Source: UBA4416 sp036676295 (GTDB lineage: Bacteria > Bacteroidota > Bacteroidia > B-17B0 > Aurantibacillaceae). Taken from it: a DNA stretch of 64,000 nt. Below the pieces are notes generated by a model. The model did no database searches and was not told the origin of the DNA. It saw only the letters and a program-made list of their open reading frames with translations. The position numbers were made by a program, and so were the translations under genes. The stretch lies in the NCBI GenBank assembly GCA_036676295.1, contig JAKFDE010000007.1, positions 8,732 through 72,731 of the forward strand. The letters run 5' to 3'. This document shows positions 14,785 through 23,449 of the stretch, piece after piece (positions within the stretch are counted from its first letter, which is position 1; each line of letters starts with the position of its first letter).

Positions 14785-16158
14785 CTACTCAATCACGATC
14801 TTCTTCACTCTATTTTGTTTTTCTAACCAACCACGGATAATATCATCCGAATCAGCATAATACCTTCCCCTATTAGCAAATGACTTTAATTCTTCTGTAC
14901 TTGAAATCTGATCGCTCGCATCAAAATAACCATACCCTGCAAAGTGTCTGTTTTCTATCAATATCACAGCACGTTCATTCTCGTTCCTACCCGGCTCTAC
15001 AATTAAAAAATTTTGGTCTTTAAATAAATACTTATCCAATATTTTATTGGCACGTTTGTTATACTCTTCTTTATCTTCTTCTCCGCAACAAATGCCATTA
15101 CAGATTTTTATTTGATGATTAAAACAAATAGATCCTTCGCTGGTTAAACCACAATAACTCAGACACAACGTTTGTTCCTCTATTAGACTTTCTAAACGTT
15201 CACGGGCTGTAGTATAAGTATTAAAAGATAATAACGGACTTTCGGATTCTTCTTGCAAAACAATTTTAAAATTAATAATACCACTTTTATCCGTCCAATA
15301 ATCAATACTATGCGTAAACTCACTGGCTTTGCGCATGCGATTAAATTTCGGCTTATGCTTTTTAATTTCTTCAGCTTCCATCAACAAGGCAATCAATTCG
15401 CTACCGGTGGGTACAAAATCCACATTATACAATTCGTTCAACATCTTCTTTCCTTTCTGCTCGCTCGTATTAAAATGACTCAAGGCTCTGTTGTAAGCAT
15501 TTTTGCTTTTACCTACATATATAATTTCCTGGTCTTTATTCAAAAAATAATATACCCCACATTCTTCAGGTAATTTCTTTAAAATATATTCTTTGATCTT
15601 ATCAATTCTCCGAACCATGATCTCATCCACTCCCACATTTTTGTATTGCGAATGCTGACTTTTTAAATTCAATAAGAGATCAAATAATTGCGCTGTTGCC
15701 ACCGCATCACCCTCTGCCCTATGGCGTCCATGAATTTCAATACCTAACGAAGCGCATAAATGACCTAAACTATAAGAAATGCGATTTGGAATTAATTTGC
15801 GACTTAATCTAACGGTACATAACGTTTCTCTTCGGAAATTATAACCCATGCTTTTAAATTCATCTCTGATAAATCCGTAATCAAAACCAACATTGTGAGC
15901 AATGAAAATTTTATCTTCGGTTAGTTCCAGGATCTTTTTAGCTACCTCATGAAACTTAGGGGCATCCGCCACCATCTCATTGGTAATATTGGTAAGCTTC
16001 GTGTATAAGGGAGAAATGTAACACTCCGGATTAATGAGTGTAGTGAATTTTTCAACGACCTGCAAACCATCATGCACCAAAATACATATCTCGGTAATGC
16101 GACCTTTACGGAACTCAAATTTCCCTCCACAGGTTTCTATATCAATAATGGCAAACAT
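14785..16158 (-). CDS. DEDDh exonuclease fused to GIY-YIG nuclease (UvrC/Cho-like)
   Basis: A 457-residue two-domain nuclease. Residues 1-170 are a DnaQ-type 3'-5' exonuclease with Exo I (FAIIDIETCGG), Exo II (FIAHNVGFDYGFIRDEF) and Exo III (HRAEGDAVATAQLF). About residues 193-275 form a GIY-YIG domain (CGVYYFLNKDQEIIYVGKSK ... NRALSHF) as in UvrC and Cho. The C-terminal part keeps the UvrC-like MEAEEIKKHKPKFN helix and a cysteine cluster (CFNHQIKICNGICCGEE). Such fusions are thought to act in DNA repair incision and processing, but the substrate is not proven. Confidence 0.85.
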   Translation of the reverse strand: MFAIIDIETCGGKFEFRKGRITEICILVHDGLQVVEKFTTLINPECYISPLYTKLTNITNEMVADAPKFHEVAKKILELTEDKIFIAHNVGFDYGFIRDEFKSMGYNFRRETLCTVRLSRKLIPNRISYSLGHLCASLGIEIHGRHRAEGDAVATAQLFDLLLNLKSQHSQYKNVGVDEIMVRRIDKIKEYILKKLPEECGVYYFLNKDQEIIYVGKSKNAYNRALSHFNTSEQKGKKMLNELYNVDFVPTGSELIALLMEAEEIKKHKPKFNRMRKASEFTHSIDYWTDKSGIINFKIVLQEESESPLLSFNTYTTARERLESLIEEQTLCLSYCGLTSEGSICFNHQIKICNGICCGEEDKEEYNKRANKILDKYLFKDQNFLIVEPGRNENERAVILIENRHFAGYGYFDASDQISSTEELKSFANRGRYYADSDDIIRGWLEKQNRVKKIVIE

Positions 16159-16332
16159 GCTAAAGCAAAATTAAGCTCTATTTGACTCACTGAGTGCTAT
16201 ATTCTGTAGCAAATTAAACTTAAAAGCAGTTGTAACAGCCTAAAGCTATCAAACCCGACTTGTTAGTTAAAAAACTTTAAAAGGCTTTTAACTTAATACA
16301 ATAGGCTTTACTTTAGAAACAAATTACGCATT

Positions 16333-17652
16333 ATGAAAAAATTTCTATCCTCAAAATTGTTTCGCTTTATCTGGTCATTAGGTTTAGCAGCATTATTATA
16401 TTTTATTTGTCCACCTTGCTTTAGCAAAACTACTATTGCCATTGTACTTGGTGGCTTGGTATTAATTGTGAATGGCGGCGGTTTAATTAATAAATTGCCC
16501 ATTTTGGTTCACATTTCCCGATTTTTGGTGGGTGGTTTATTTATTTTTTCGGGCTTTATCAAAGCAAACGACCCTGTAGGTTTTAGCTATAAGTTAGGTG
16601 AGTACTTTGAAGTATTCAAAGCCGATTCAGGTTTAGGTATTTTTGAAAGTTTTGCCCACATTGCCCTACCCTTAGCCATAGTATTATGCGTGAGTGAAAT
16701 GGCCTTAGGGTTTATGTTATTAATTGGTTACAAACGCAATTTAACCTTATGGTTATTATTTGCTCAAATTGCTTTCTTTACCTTTTTAACTTTCTATTCG
16801 GCTTGTTACAATAAAGTAACAACCTGTGGTTGCTTTGGCGATTTCTTAGTATTAAAACCATGGACCAGTTTCTGGAAAGATGTGGTACTCTTGATCTTAA
16901 TTTCCTTATTAATAGTTGGCAAAGAACATATTAATGAATTATTCTCACCGCTCATTACAGCATCCTTAACCTTGTTTGCCATCTTATTATCATTTGCATT
17001 CCCAATTTATGCTTACCGTAATTTACCTCCTTTAGATTTTAGAGCTTACAAAATTGGCGATAATATTAAAGACAATATGAAAGCGGGTGCTGATTATAAA
17101 CCGGCCGAATATGAATCGGGCTTTATTTACGAAAATTTAAAAACCGGTAAACAAGAACATTTTAATATGAAAAATTATCCTTGGCAAGATACCTTGAATT
17201 GGAAATGGGTGGCTACTGATAATATTTTGATACACGATGCGATCAATCCTCCAAAAATTGTTGATTTCAATATTACTTCTTTAAATGGAGAACCAATGAT
17301 GGATAGTGTTTTAAATAATAAAGATTATATGTTCTTATTAGTGTGTTATGACCTGACTAAAACCGAAGACGACGAAACATTACACGCTAAAATTAACGAC
17401 TTATATAAATTAGCTGCTTCAGAAAAAATAAAAGTTTTAGGCTTAACGGCAGCCGACTCAAAGCAAATTGACGAATACAAACACAAACATCAGGCTTTAT
17501 ATGATTTTGCTCAGGCAGATGGGATTGTTTTAAAAACGATGATACGTGCTAACCCGGGCTTGATCTTAATAAAAGATGGAACCATTATTATGAACTGGCA
17601 CCATAATAATTTCCCTAGCTATAGCGATGTGAAACAAAAATACATGAAGTAA
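16333..17652 (+). CDS. BT_3928-like DoxX-family membrane protein
   Basis: A 439-residue inner-membrane protein. The first ~230 residues hold about eight hydrophobic helices with a DoxX-like core (FLVGGLFIFSGFIKANDPVGF, CYNKVTTCGCFGDF). The C-terminal ~200 residues form a soluble thioredoxin-like region without a CxxC motif (FLLVCYDLTK ... GLILIKDGTIIMNWH). This layout matches the BT_3928 family of Bacteroidota, possibly a redox-related membrane protein; the reaction is unknown. A strong terminator follows. Confidence 0.75.
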   Translation: MKKFLSSKLFRFIWSLGLAALLYFICPPCFSKTTIAIVLGGLVLIVNGGGLINKLPILVHISRFLVGGLFIFSGFIKANDPVGFSYKLGEYFEVFKADSGLGIFESFAHIALPLAIVLCVSEMALGFMLLIGYKRNLTLWLLFAQIAFFTFLTFYSACYNKVTTCGCFGDFLVLKPWTSFWKDVVLLILISLLIVGKEHINELFSPLITASLTLFAILLSFAFPIYAYRNLPPLDFRAYKIGDNIKDNMKAGADYKPAEYESGFIYENLKTGKQEHFNMKNYPWQDTLNWKWVATDNILIHDAINPPKIVDFNITSLNGEPMMDSVLNNKDYMFLLVCYDLTKTEDDETLHAKINDLYKLAASEKIKVLGLTAADSKQIDEYKHKHQALYDFAQADGIVLKTMIRANPGLILIKDGTIIMNWHHNNFPSYSDVKQKYMK

Positions 17653-17670
17653 TACTTAATGATTTATGAT

Positions 17671-17700
17671 AAAGCCTGCTTAAATTAAGCAGGCTTTTTT
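17671..17700 (+). terminator. Intrinsic terminator after the BT_3928-like gene
   Basis: AAAGCCTGCTT pairs with AAGCAGGCTTT around AAATT, followed by T6. Confidence 0.9.
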
Positions 17701-17750
17701 ATGGAATAATTTATTTTAAATGTTTACTTTAGTTAAAATATAACATATCT

Positions 17751-18314
17751 ATGAAAACATTAAAACTCACCATCCTTGCTTTATTATTAAGCATCAGCTT
17801 TATCAAAGCGCAAAACAACACTCGTATCACATCGTATTACGACATCAATGATAAGAAAAGCTACTACATAGCCTGGGATACTAAAACAGGAAAATCCATT
17901 CAATACTATTGGAATGGTTCTGATCACAAATGGGATTCGTTTGAAATTAATATTCCGGCACAACCTGTACCGGGCGCTTTAGGCAATATTATGTTTGATG
18001 TGTACTACGATCATAAAGATGGCGCTGCTTATTACATTGCATGGGACACTAAAACAGGAAAATCGGTTCAGTATTACTGGAACGGAACTGATCATAAATG
18101 GAATGCTTTTGAAATTAATTTACCCGAAAAACCATTACCGGGAAACACAGGAGAAGTGATGATCAAAAGTTATTATGCAACTGAAGACAGCAAAGCTTAT
18201 TATATTGTGTACGATACCAATGGAGGAAAATCAATTCAATACTATTGGAATGGCACAGACCATAAATGGGATGCCTTTGAAATCAACTTGCCGGAGAAAC
18301 CTTTGGTGAAATAA
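17751..18314 (+). CDS. Secreted protein with three near-identical ~53-residue repeats
   Basis: A 187-residue protein with a signal peptide (cleavage near residue 20). It then has three tandem repeats (about 25-77, 78-132 and 134-187). Each contains YY...YYIAWDTKTGKSIQYYWNG followed by (S/T)DHKW(D/N)xFEIN(I/L)P. The strict spacing of Trp, Tyr and Asp suggests a small beta-blade or sheet unit repeated three times. I do not know the family; carbohydrate or surface binding would be a guess. Transcribed alone between a terminator and a repeat-rich spacer. Confidence 0.7.
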   Translation: MKTLKLTILALLLSISFIKAQNNTRITSYYDINDKKSYYIAWDTKTGKSIQYYWNGSDHKWDSFEINIPAQPVPGALGNIMFDVYYDHKDGAAYYIAWDTKTGKSVQYYWNGTDHKWNAFEINLPEKPLPGNTGEVMIKSYYATEDSKAYYIVYDTNGGKSIQYYWNGTDHKWDAFEINLPEKPLVK

Positions 18315-18318
18315 TTTT

Positions 18319-18420
18319 TCACCCTTCGAGAACCTCAGGGTTCAGTCTCTTTGGTGGTTGAGGCTCTCGAAACCACCTTATAAAAATAAATAAACGCTGA
18401 ATCAAATGATTCAGCGTTTA
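18319..18420. repeat. Nested inverted repeats and terminator-like palindrome
   Basis: TTCGAGAACCTCA near 18321 is mirrored by TGAGGCTCTCGAA ending near 18372. A perfect 14-bp palindrome, TAAACGCTGAATCA (18391-18404) / TGATTCAGCGTTTA (18407-18420), follows. The latter probably ends transcription of the repeat-protein gene, although its loop is only two bases. Confidence 0.55.
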
Positions 18421-18436
18421 TGTTGTTATTTATTTT

Positions 18437-18878
18437 ACTTTTTTCTTAGTCAAAAAAGTAAACAAAAAGACAAGTCAAAACGAATCCTCACACTCTCTTT
18501 TAATTTTTAAGATTCGTTATTGAAAGAGAACTAAAGCTCTTTCGCTTACACACGTTCTGGCTCAAATATCCACTGGATATTTGCCCTCTAGAAAATTAAA
18601 ATTCACGGCTCATCGCCTTCCCGTTTTGACAATCAACGCGCTACTCCGAATTAAATTTAAACTTCGGTTTAAGATATTTATTCATTAGAAAAAGTGCGGC
18701 TGATTTTGGCGAAAGAGAGCGAACTACAATTTTTTCGGTGGCATTGCGAAGGCTCTTCGAGCGAGAGGGCTGAGTAAATAAAAGTTCTGTGAACTTTTAT
18801 AACGAAGAGCCAGAAAGTGGGTGGGTTGGAGTTGGTCTTTCGCCTTGAATTTTGTTTCTTTTGTTCAAGCAAAAGAAA
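18437..18878 (+). repeat. Dispersed intergenic element with terminal hairpins, copy 2
   Basis: This occupies the gene-free stretch 18421-18898. Its left end repeats copy 1 closely over about 110 bp (hairpin ACTTTTTT 18437-18444 / AAAAAAGT 18452-18459, then CAAGTCAAAACGA and CTTTTAATTTTTAAG). The right end is the inverted form GCCTTGAATTTTG with hairpin TTTCTTTTG (18855-18863) / CAAAAGAAA (18870-18878). The right stem differs from copy 1's GTTCTTTTT/AAAAAGAAC but stays fully paired, so both sides changed together. The interior has diverged. No protein is evident. Confidence 0.7.
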
Positions 18879-18898
18879 ATAAAGAAATAAAAACTGAT

Positions 18899-19663
18899 TC
18901 AGCTTTTTTTATAATGCTTCTCTATATACTCAATAGCCTGCTCCTGAGTAAGCACTGAAAAATTACGGTAACGGTAATGCACATCAATGATCTCTTCGAT
19001 GGCATCATTCGTTAAAGCCTTATTTTCCCAGGTATTCAGATCTGCGATCACCGTCTCTAAACAGCCTTTTTTATACGCAATTTGTCCGATGACATGAACC
19101 AAAGTGTTTCTAACACGGGCCGTTTTATCGTGTTGCAATACTTTTAATAAGGGTAAAATATCCTGAGGATGTGTGCGTCCACGCAGTTCAATACCATGGC
19201 AAATTTCCCTTCTGATCTCTTTGTTCTCATGGTATAAATATTGCTCCGACCATTTTAAAACAGGTTTAGGATTTTTTTCTCCCATCTTTTTTACGGAACC
19301 GATCACAGCATTTCTAACCGAATGGTGTTCGTCAAACAAACCCTTTTCGAAAAAATGTTGCACGGCCTTAAAATCAGTTTTACCTATTTCTCCGGCGGCA
19401 TTAATTACTGTTTGGCGAATGTGAGCCAGATCTTCTTTATGTAATTGATTTAAAACAGAAATGATCTTTGATTGAAGAGTTTTCTCTTCTAAATAAATTC
19501 TACCAATGGATAAATAAGCAGACTTGCGGATATACGTATCCTCATCCGAAAAATAATCAATTGTTTGTTTGAGTTTGGAAGATTTGATCTCAGAAACAAT
19601 ATGAGTTTTTATTTGCTCAACTAATTTAACACGGTCTTCTTTAGCAAGGTCATAAAAACTCAT
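18899..19663 (-). CDS. HEAT-repeat protein
   Basis: A 254-residue all-helical protein built of HEAT-like repeats. Segments such as YIRKSAYLSIGRIYLEE, HIRQTVINAAGEIG, SVRNAVIGSVKKMG, EIRREICHGIELRG and RVRNTLVHVIGQIAY recur every 35-40 residues. There is no signal peptide, so it is probably a cytoplasmic scaffold. The sequence resembles DNA-alkylation-repair-like HEAT proteins only in fold, with no enzymatic motif. Two further minus-strand genes lie upstream with short gaps. Confidence 0.75.
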   Translation of the reverse strand: MSFYDLAKEDRVKLVEQIKTHIVSEIKSSKLKQTIDYFSDEDTYIRKSAYLSIGRIYLEEKTLQSKIISVLNQLHKEDLAHIRQTVINAAGEIGKTDFKAVQHFFEKGLFDEHHSVRNAVIGSVKKMGEKNPKPVLKWSEQYLYHENKEIRREICHGIELRGRTHPQDILPLLKVLQHDKTARVRNTLVHVIGQIAYKKGCLETVIADLNTWENKALTNDAIEEIIDVHYRYRNFSVLTQEQAIEYIEKHYKKS

Positions 19664-19699
19664 ACTCTAATTCGAAATAATTTAATGATAAGAATAATA

Positions 19700-19969
19700 T
19701 TAATTTCCTTTTAGTTTATCGTATTCTTTTTGCACAGAATCATGCTTGGTAAATACATAAGCACCTAAATAATTAAACATCAATCCTACACCCCAACCCA
19801 ACATTGGAAAAATAGGCCAAGGCACTCCCGAACTTTCATCGTTATGATCGGTGAAATACCATATAGCCCAAAACATCGCATTGATAATAATGTAAGTAGC
19901 TAAATGTCTTTTAAAACCAACACGCTTTTTGGCTAGTTTCCAAAGTTCCTGTTCTCTTTCTGTTTCCAT
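19700..19969 (-). CDS. 2TM-domain membrane protein
   Basis: An 89-residue protein with the 2TM domain. It has an N-terminal amphipathic segment (ELWKLAKKRVGFKRHLATYI) and two transmembrane helices (INAMFWAIWYF and WPIFPMLGWGVGLMFNYLGAY). A short basic tail containing KEYDKLKGN follows. In Bacteroidota this domain often accompanies LytTR regulators or kinases; here it stands between a TPR-like protein and the HEAT protein. Function unknown. Confidence 0.8.
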   Translation of the reverse strand: METEREQELWKLAKKRVGFKRHLATYIIINAMFWAIWYFTDHNDESSGVPWPIFPMLGWGVGLMFNYLGAYVFTKHDSVQKEYDKLKGN

Positions 19970-19995
19970 GATTTGAAATTAAATGATAGTTCAAT

Positions 19996-20664
19996 TTAAT
20001 TCTTTTTTAGTTTGGAAGAACATTCTTTTACCAATTTTTCTGCACGTTCTTTCCCCCAATCAGGAGCCAAAGCATTTAGCGGCTTATACTCTTTAAATTT
20101 TTCAATGGCTGTATCAAAATGTGGTTTTGCTTTTTTAGCACCACCCCCAAACACTTCCGGTGTAAAATACACTACCGTAGCCTTTTGTAAATACGCTCTA
20201 GGATTATTAGGTTCTAACTTCAAGGCTTCTTTCGCTAATTTATTAGCCTGTGCACCATATTTTTGTCCGCGTTGTGCCTGGTGCACCATTATTCTTGCCG
20301 CTGCAATCATCGATTTCAACACCAATACTTCGGCATTTTGTGTACTTAACGAATCTGATTTTTTTGCTAGCACTTCTGCTTTATCACACCAGGTATCAAT
20401 TTCTTTTCCCTTTTTTTCAAAAGCAATTAAGGTATTACACACACCGGCATAGTAATACGACAGCCAATCATTTTTTTCTTGTTTGGCAATGTTTTCAAAG
20501 CCCGTAGCTGCTTTTTTAAAAGCATCGGTATCTTTAGCGTTTTCTAAAACAGCTAAATTTTTTTTCATGGTTTCATCATAGTTTTTTGTTTGGGCAAATC
20601 CCGAAAACATGAAGAATCCAAAAAACATTACTACAATTATTGATTTAATATTTTTCATAAACAC
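19996..20664 (-). CDS. Exported TPR-like protein
   Basis: A 222-residue protein with a signal peptide (residues 1-24, FFGFFMFSGFAQ). The helical mature part resembles tetratricopeptide repeats (AATGFENIAKQEKNDWLSYYY, LAKEALKLEPNNPRAYLQKA). It is expected in the periplasm or bound to the envelope; partners are unknown. A -7-like TATGTTTG precedes it on the minus strand, and it probably heads the small run with the 2TM and HEAT genes. Confidence 0.7.
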   Translation of the reverse strand: MFMKNIKSIIVVMFFGFFMFSGFAQTKNYDETMKKNLAVLENAKDTDAFKKAATGFENIAKQEKNDWLSYYYAGVCNTLIAFEKKGKEIDTWCDKAEVLAKKSDSLSTQNAEVLVLKSMIAAARIMVHQAQRGQKYGAQANKLAKEALKLEPNNPRAYLQKATVVYFTPEVFGGGAKKAKPHFDTAIEKFKEYKPLNALAPDWGKERAEKLVKECSSKLKKN

Positions 20665-20801
20665 AATACAAACATAATACTAGTTTGTAAAAATAAATCA
20701 CATTATTCAGTAACTTTCTTTTCCTTTGACCGTCATATGTTAAATTTGACTAAAAGGTTCAAAAAATAACTCATACTAAATAACAAACCCTACTGTTCTT
20801 T

Positions 20802-23258
20802 ATGTTAAAAAAAGACATTGTAACTCTTAAACTTAAAACACTTATTCTAATTACGCTCTTCTTTTCCGTAAAATCTTATGGAATATATACTCTAGAAGGT
20901 AAAGTTATTGATGACAGATCAAAAGAACCGTTAGCCTTTGTCAATATTGTAATCAAAGGTTCTCAAAAAGGAGTCTCCACATCAATAGAAGGTAAATTCA
21001 AAATTACTTCTGATGAGCCAATTCATGAGATCATTCTTTCCTATGTTGGCTATCATGATCTTATCTATGATGCAACAAACAAACAGAATGTTATTATAAA
21101 AATGCAGCAAAAAGACTTCGAATTACTGGAAGTAAAAATTTTGGCCAAAGAAAATCCCGCGCACCGCATAATAAAACAAGCCACATTGAATAGGGATAAA
21201 AATAATCCTGATAAAATTCATTCCTATATATGTAACACCTATAATAAAACCCATTATGATCTTGTTCCAAATATTTCTGATCCGGATTCGATCAAAAAAG
21301 ATTCTTCATTAGCTCGAATTGTTGCATTTAGTACAAAATCTAATATATTGATGATGGAATCCGTCACTGAAAGAAAATACCTTTCTCCCGATAATTTAAA
21401 CGAAACTGTTTTAGCTACCAAGGTCTCAGGCTTCAAAAATCCATCCTTTACAACACTTGCCACAGATCTGCAGCCCTTTAGTTTTTATAGCGATTACTTT
21501 AATATGTTAGGTAAAGATTATCTGAATCCGATAACTGCAGGCAGTACTGTAAAATACTTCTTTACTATCGAAGACACGTTATATCAAAATAATGATAGTG
21601 TTTTCATTATCAGTTTTCGACCATTAAAAGGAAAAAATTTTGATGGACTTGAAGGCCTGCTCTATATTAATACCAATGGATTTGCCATCCAAAATGTTAT
21701 TGTTCAACCTTATGATAAAGGACTTATTCATTTAAAAGTACAACAACAATACCAATGGGTTGATAACAAACAATGGTTTCCTGAACAATTAAACTATGAA
21801 TTGCATTATAAAAATTATCCATCTAAAAAGTATGGTATGCGACTCATTGGCCGCAGTTATATTACCAATGTGCAATTAGATCCTAACCTCAGGAAAAGGG
21901 ATTTTTTGTACACAACAGTTATAAATGCTCCAAATGCAAGCTCTAAAGATTCTGTTTTTTGGAAGGAACATCGCGTAGATACCCTTACTATAAAAGAAAG
22001 ATCTACCTACAAGATCATTGATAGTTTAGGTCGTGAGTTTAAAGCCGATCAAAAATTAAAAGTCTTAGAGTCCCTTATGACATTTCAATTACCGATCTCT
22101 TTTGTGAGTTTAGATCTCAATAAAATTATCCTTGCCAACAAATATGAAACGATTAGAGGCGGCTTGGGCTTACATACAAACGACAAGGTATCCACATGGT
22201 TTAATGTAGGTGGATATATAGGTTATGGTTATGCCGATAAGGAATTAAAATATGGTTTTGATGGGAAATTATTTCTCAAAAAAAACAGTAAAGATTATTT
22301 TTTGAAGTATGCATATTGTCACGATCTAGCCGAAGCTGCAAAAACAGCATACTTCCAAACAAGGAACAATTTTTATCGTAATACGCTTATTTCAAGAATG
22401 GATTTTGTAACACAACATTCTGTAAGCTTCAATTTCAGAGCTTTTAAATACCTTACCTCAAATTTGAACTACAATCAATCACACATAAAACCAACATACA
22501 ACTATAACTACCAAACATCTGGTTCTGATTATAATGTAAGCTCGGTTGATTCAACAGCATTGTACAGAAGCTTTGATTTAAAAAATGTTGAAATTAATAT
22601 AAAAGGTCGTTTTGCTTATAAAGAGCGACTGGTGCAATCTTTAGGACAAGTAATTTCAGATGGATCTAAATATCCCATCATTCATTTTTCATATGGCAAA
22701 GGTTTCAAAATAAAAGATCTTGGCGATTATGACTATAATAAATACACACTTGGAATTGAAAAAACATTTTTAATTAAAAACTTTGGTAAAACACACATTT
22801 TAGTTGAAGGAGGAAGAGTTGATAAAAAAGTACCTTATCAATTATTATTTAATGGCAACGGCAGCTTTTCCAAAAACTATATATACATCGGGAATTCATT
22901 TCAAACAATGGGATTCAATGAATTCATTTCTGATAATTACGCCAACCTGTTTTTATCTCACAACTTTGGTTCACTACTTTTTAAGAACGAAAAGTTTAAA
23001 CCTGAGTTAATGCTTTTCACCGGCATTGGTTACGGTTCTCTCTCAAATACAAATCAGCACCAGTACATGGCCTTTAAAACAATGGAAAAAGGTTATTACG
23101 AAAGCGGATTAATGATCAATAACATTTTTAAGTTTAATTATATGAATTTATTTTATATTGGATTTGGTGGCGGAGCCTTTATCAGATACGGAAGTTATGC
23201 TAATCCGTCTTTGAAAGATAACCTGGCTTTCAAGCTCTCTCTTTCCTTAACATTCTAA
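20802..23258 (+). CDS. DUF5686 / carboxypeptidase-regulatory-like outer-membrane protein
   Basis: An 818-residue envelope protein with an N-terminal signal segment ending near residue 27. Next is a CarboxypepD-regulatory-like beta-sandwich (about 30-110: LEGKVIDDRSKEPLAFVNIV, GVSTSIEGKFKI, IILSYVGYHD), as found in TonB-dependent proteins. The DUF5686 region forms the rest, ending in beta-rich outer-membrane-barrel-like strands (last residues LAFKLSLSLTF, typical of a barrel's terminal strand). The family is common in Bacteroidota and functionally uncharacterised. Divergent from the TPR-like gene. Confidence 0.8.
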   Translation: MLKKDIVTLKLKTLILITLFFSVKSYGIYTLEGKVIDDRSKEPLAFVNIVIKGSQKGVSTSIEGKFKITSDEPIHEIILSYVGYHDLIYDATNKQNVIIKMQQKDFELLEVKILAKENPAHRIIKQATLNRDKNNPDKIHSYICNTYNKTHYDLVPNISDPDSIKKDSSLARIVAFSTKSNILMMESVTERKYLSPDNLNETVLATKVSGFKNPSFTTLATDLQPFSFYSDYFNMLGKDYLNPITAGSTVKYFFTIEDTLYQNNDSVFIISFRPLKGKNFDGLEGLLYINTNGFAIQNVIVQPYDKGLIHLKVQQQYQWVDNKQWFPEQLNYELHYKNYPSKKYGMRLIGRSYITNVQLDPNLRKRDFLYTTVINAPNASSKDSVFWKEHRVDTLTIKERSTYKIIDSLGREFKADQKLKVLESLMTFQLPISFVSLDLNKIILANKYETIRGGLGLHTNDKVSTWFNVGGYIGYGYADKELKYGFDGKLFLKKNSKDYFLKYAYCHDLAEAAKTAYFQTRNNFYRNTLISRMDFVTQHSVSFNFRAFKYLTSNLNYNQSHIKPTYNYNYQTSGSDYNVSSVDSTALYRSFDLKNVEINIKGRFAYKERLVQSLGQVISDGSKYPIIHFSYGKGFKIKDLGDYDYNKYTLGIEKTFLIKNFGKTHILVEGGRVDKKVPYQLLFNGNGSFSKNYIYIGNSFQTMGFNEFISDNYANLFLSHNFGSLLFKNEKFKPELMLFTGIGYGSLSNTNQHQYMAFKTMEKGYYESGLMINNIFKFNYMNLFYIGFGGGAFIRYGSYANPSLKDNLAFKLSLSLTF

Positions 23259-23286
23259 AAGGATAAATAATATATTTTGTTAATAG

Positions 23287-23317
23287 TTTGTTATTAAGTA
23301 AAATAGTATTACCTTTG
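23287..23317 (+). promoter_or_regulatory. Promoter of the DEAD-box helicase gene
   Basis: An exact Bacteroidota consensus: TTTG (23287-23290), 19 bp, TACCTTTG (23310-23317). It predicts a start near 23324 and a leader of about 125 nt. Confidence 0.85.
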
Positions 23318-23327
23318 CACCGCAATT

Positions 23328-23411
23328 AGATTTAATATTTGCATCCAATACATTGTAATCGCGCCTACGTCGGGCTATAAACAGATTACAGCTACTGCGG
23401 AAATTAAATCT
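23328..23411 (+). promoter_or_regulatory. Structured 5' leader of the DEAD-box helicase mRNA
   Basis: Two nested perfect stems: AGATTTAAT (23328-23336) with ATTAAATCT (23403-23411), and TGTAATC (23354-23360) with GATTACA (23384-23390). A small GC-rich apical hairpin lies inside. It starts only a few bases after the predicted transcription start. A cold- or self-responsive leader is plausible, but this is inference. Confidence 0.55.
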
Positions 23412-23449
23412 TAGTTAGCAGCTAGTAATAATAATTTAAACAAAAACAA

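Noticed and set aside
15253..15573. 106-codon plus-strand frame
   Set aside because: Antisense to the well-supported exonuclease/GIY-YIG gene, with no motif of its own.
20012..20452. 146-codon plus-strand frame
   Set aside because: It lies wholly opposite the exported TPR-like gene, which has a signal peptide and repeat structure; the composition is cysteine-rich noise.
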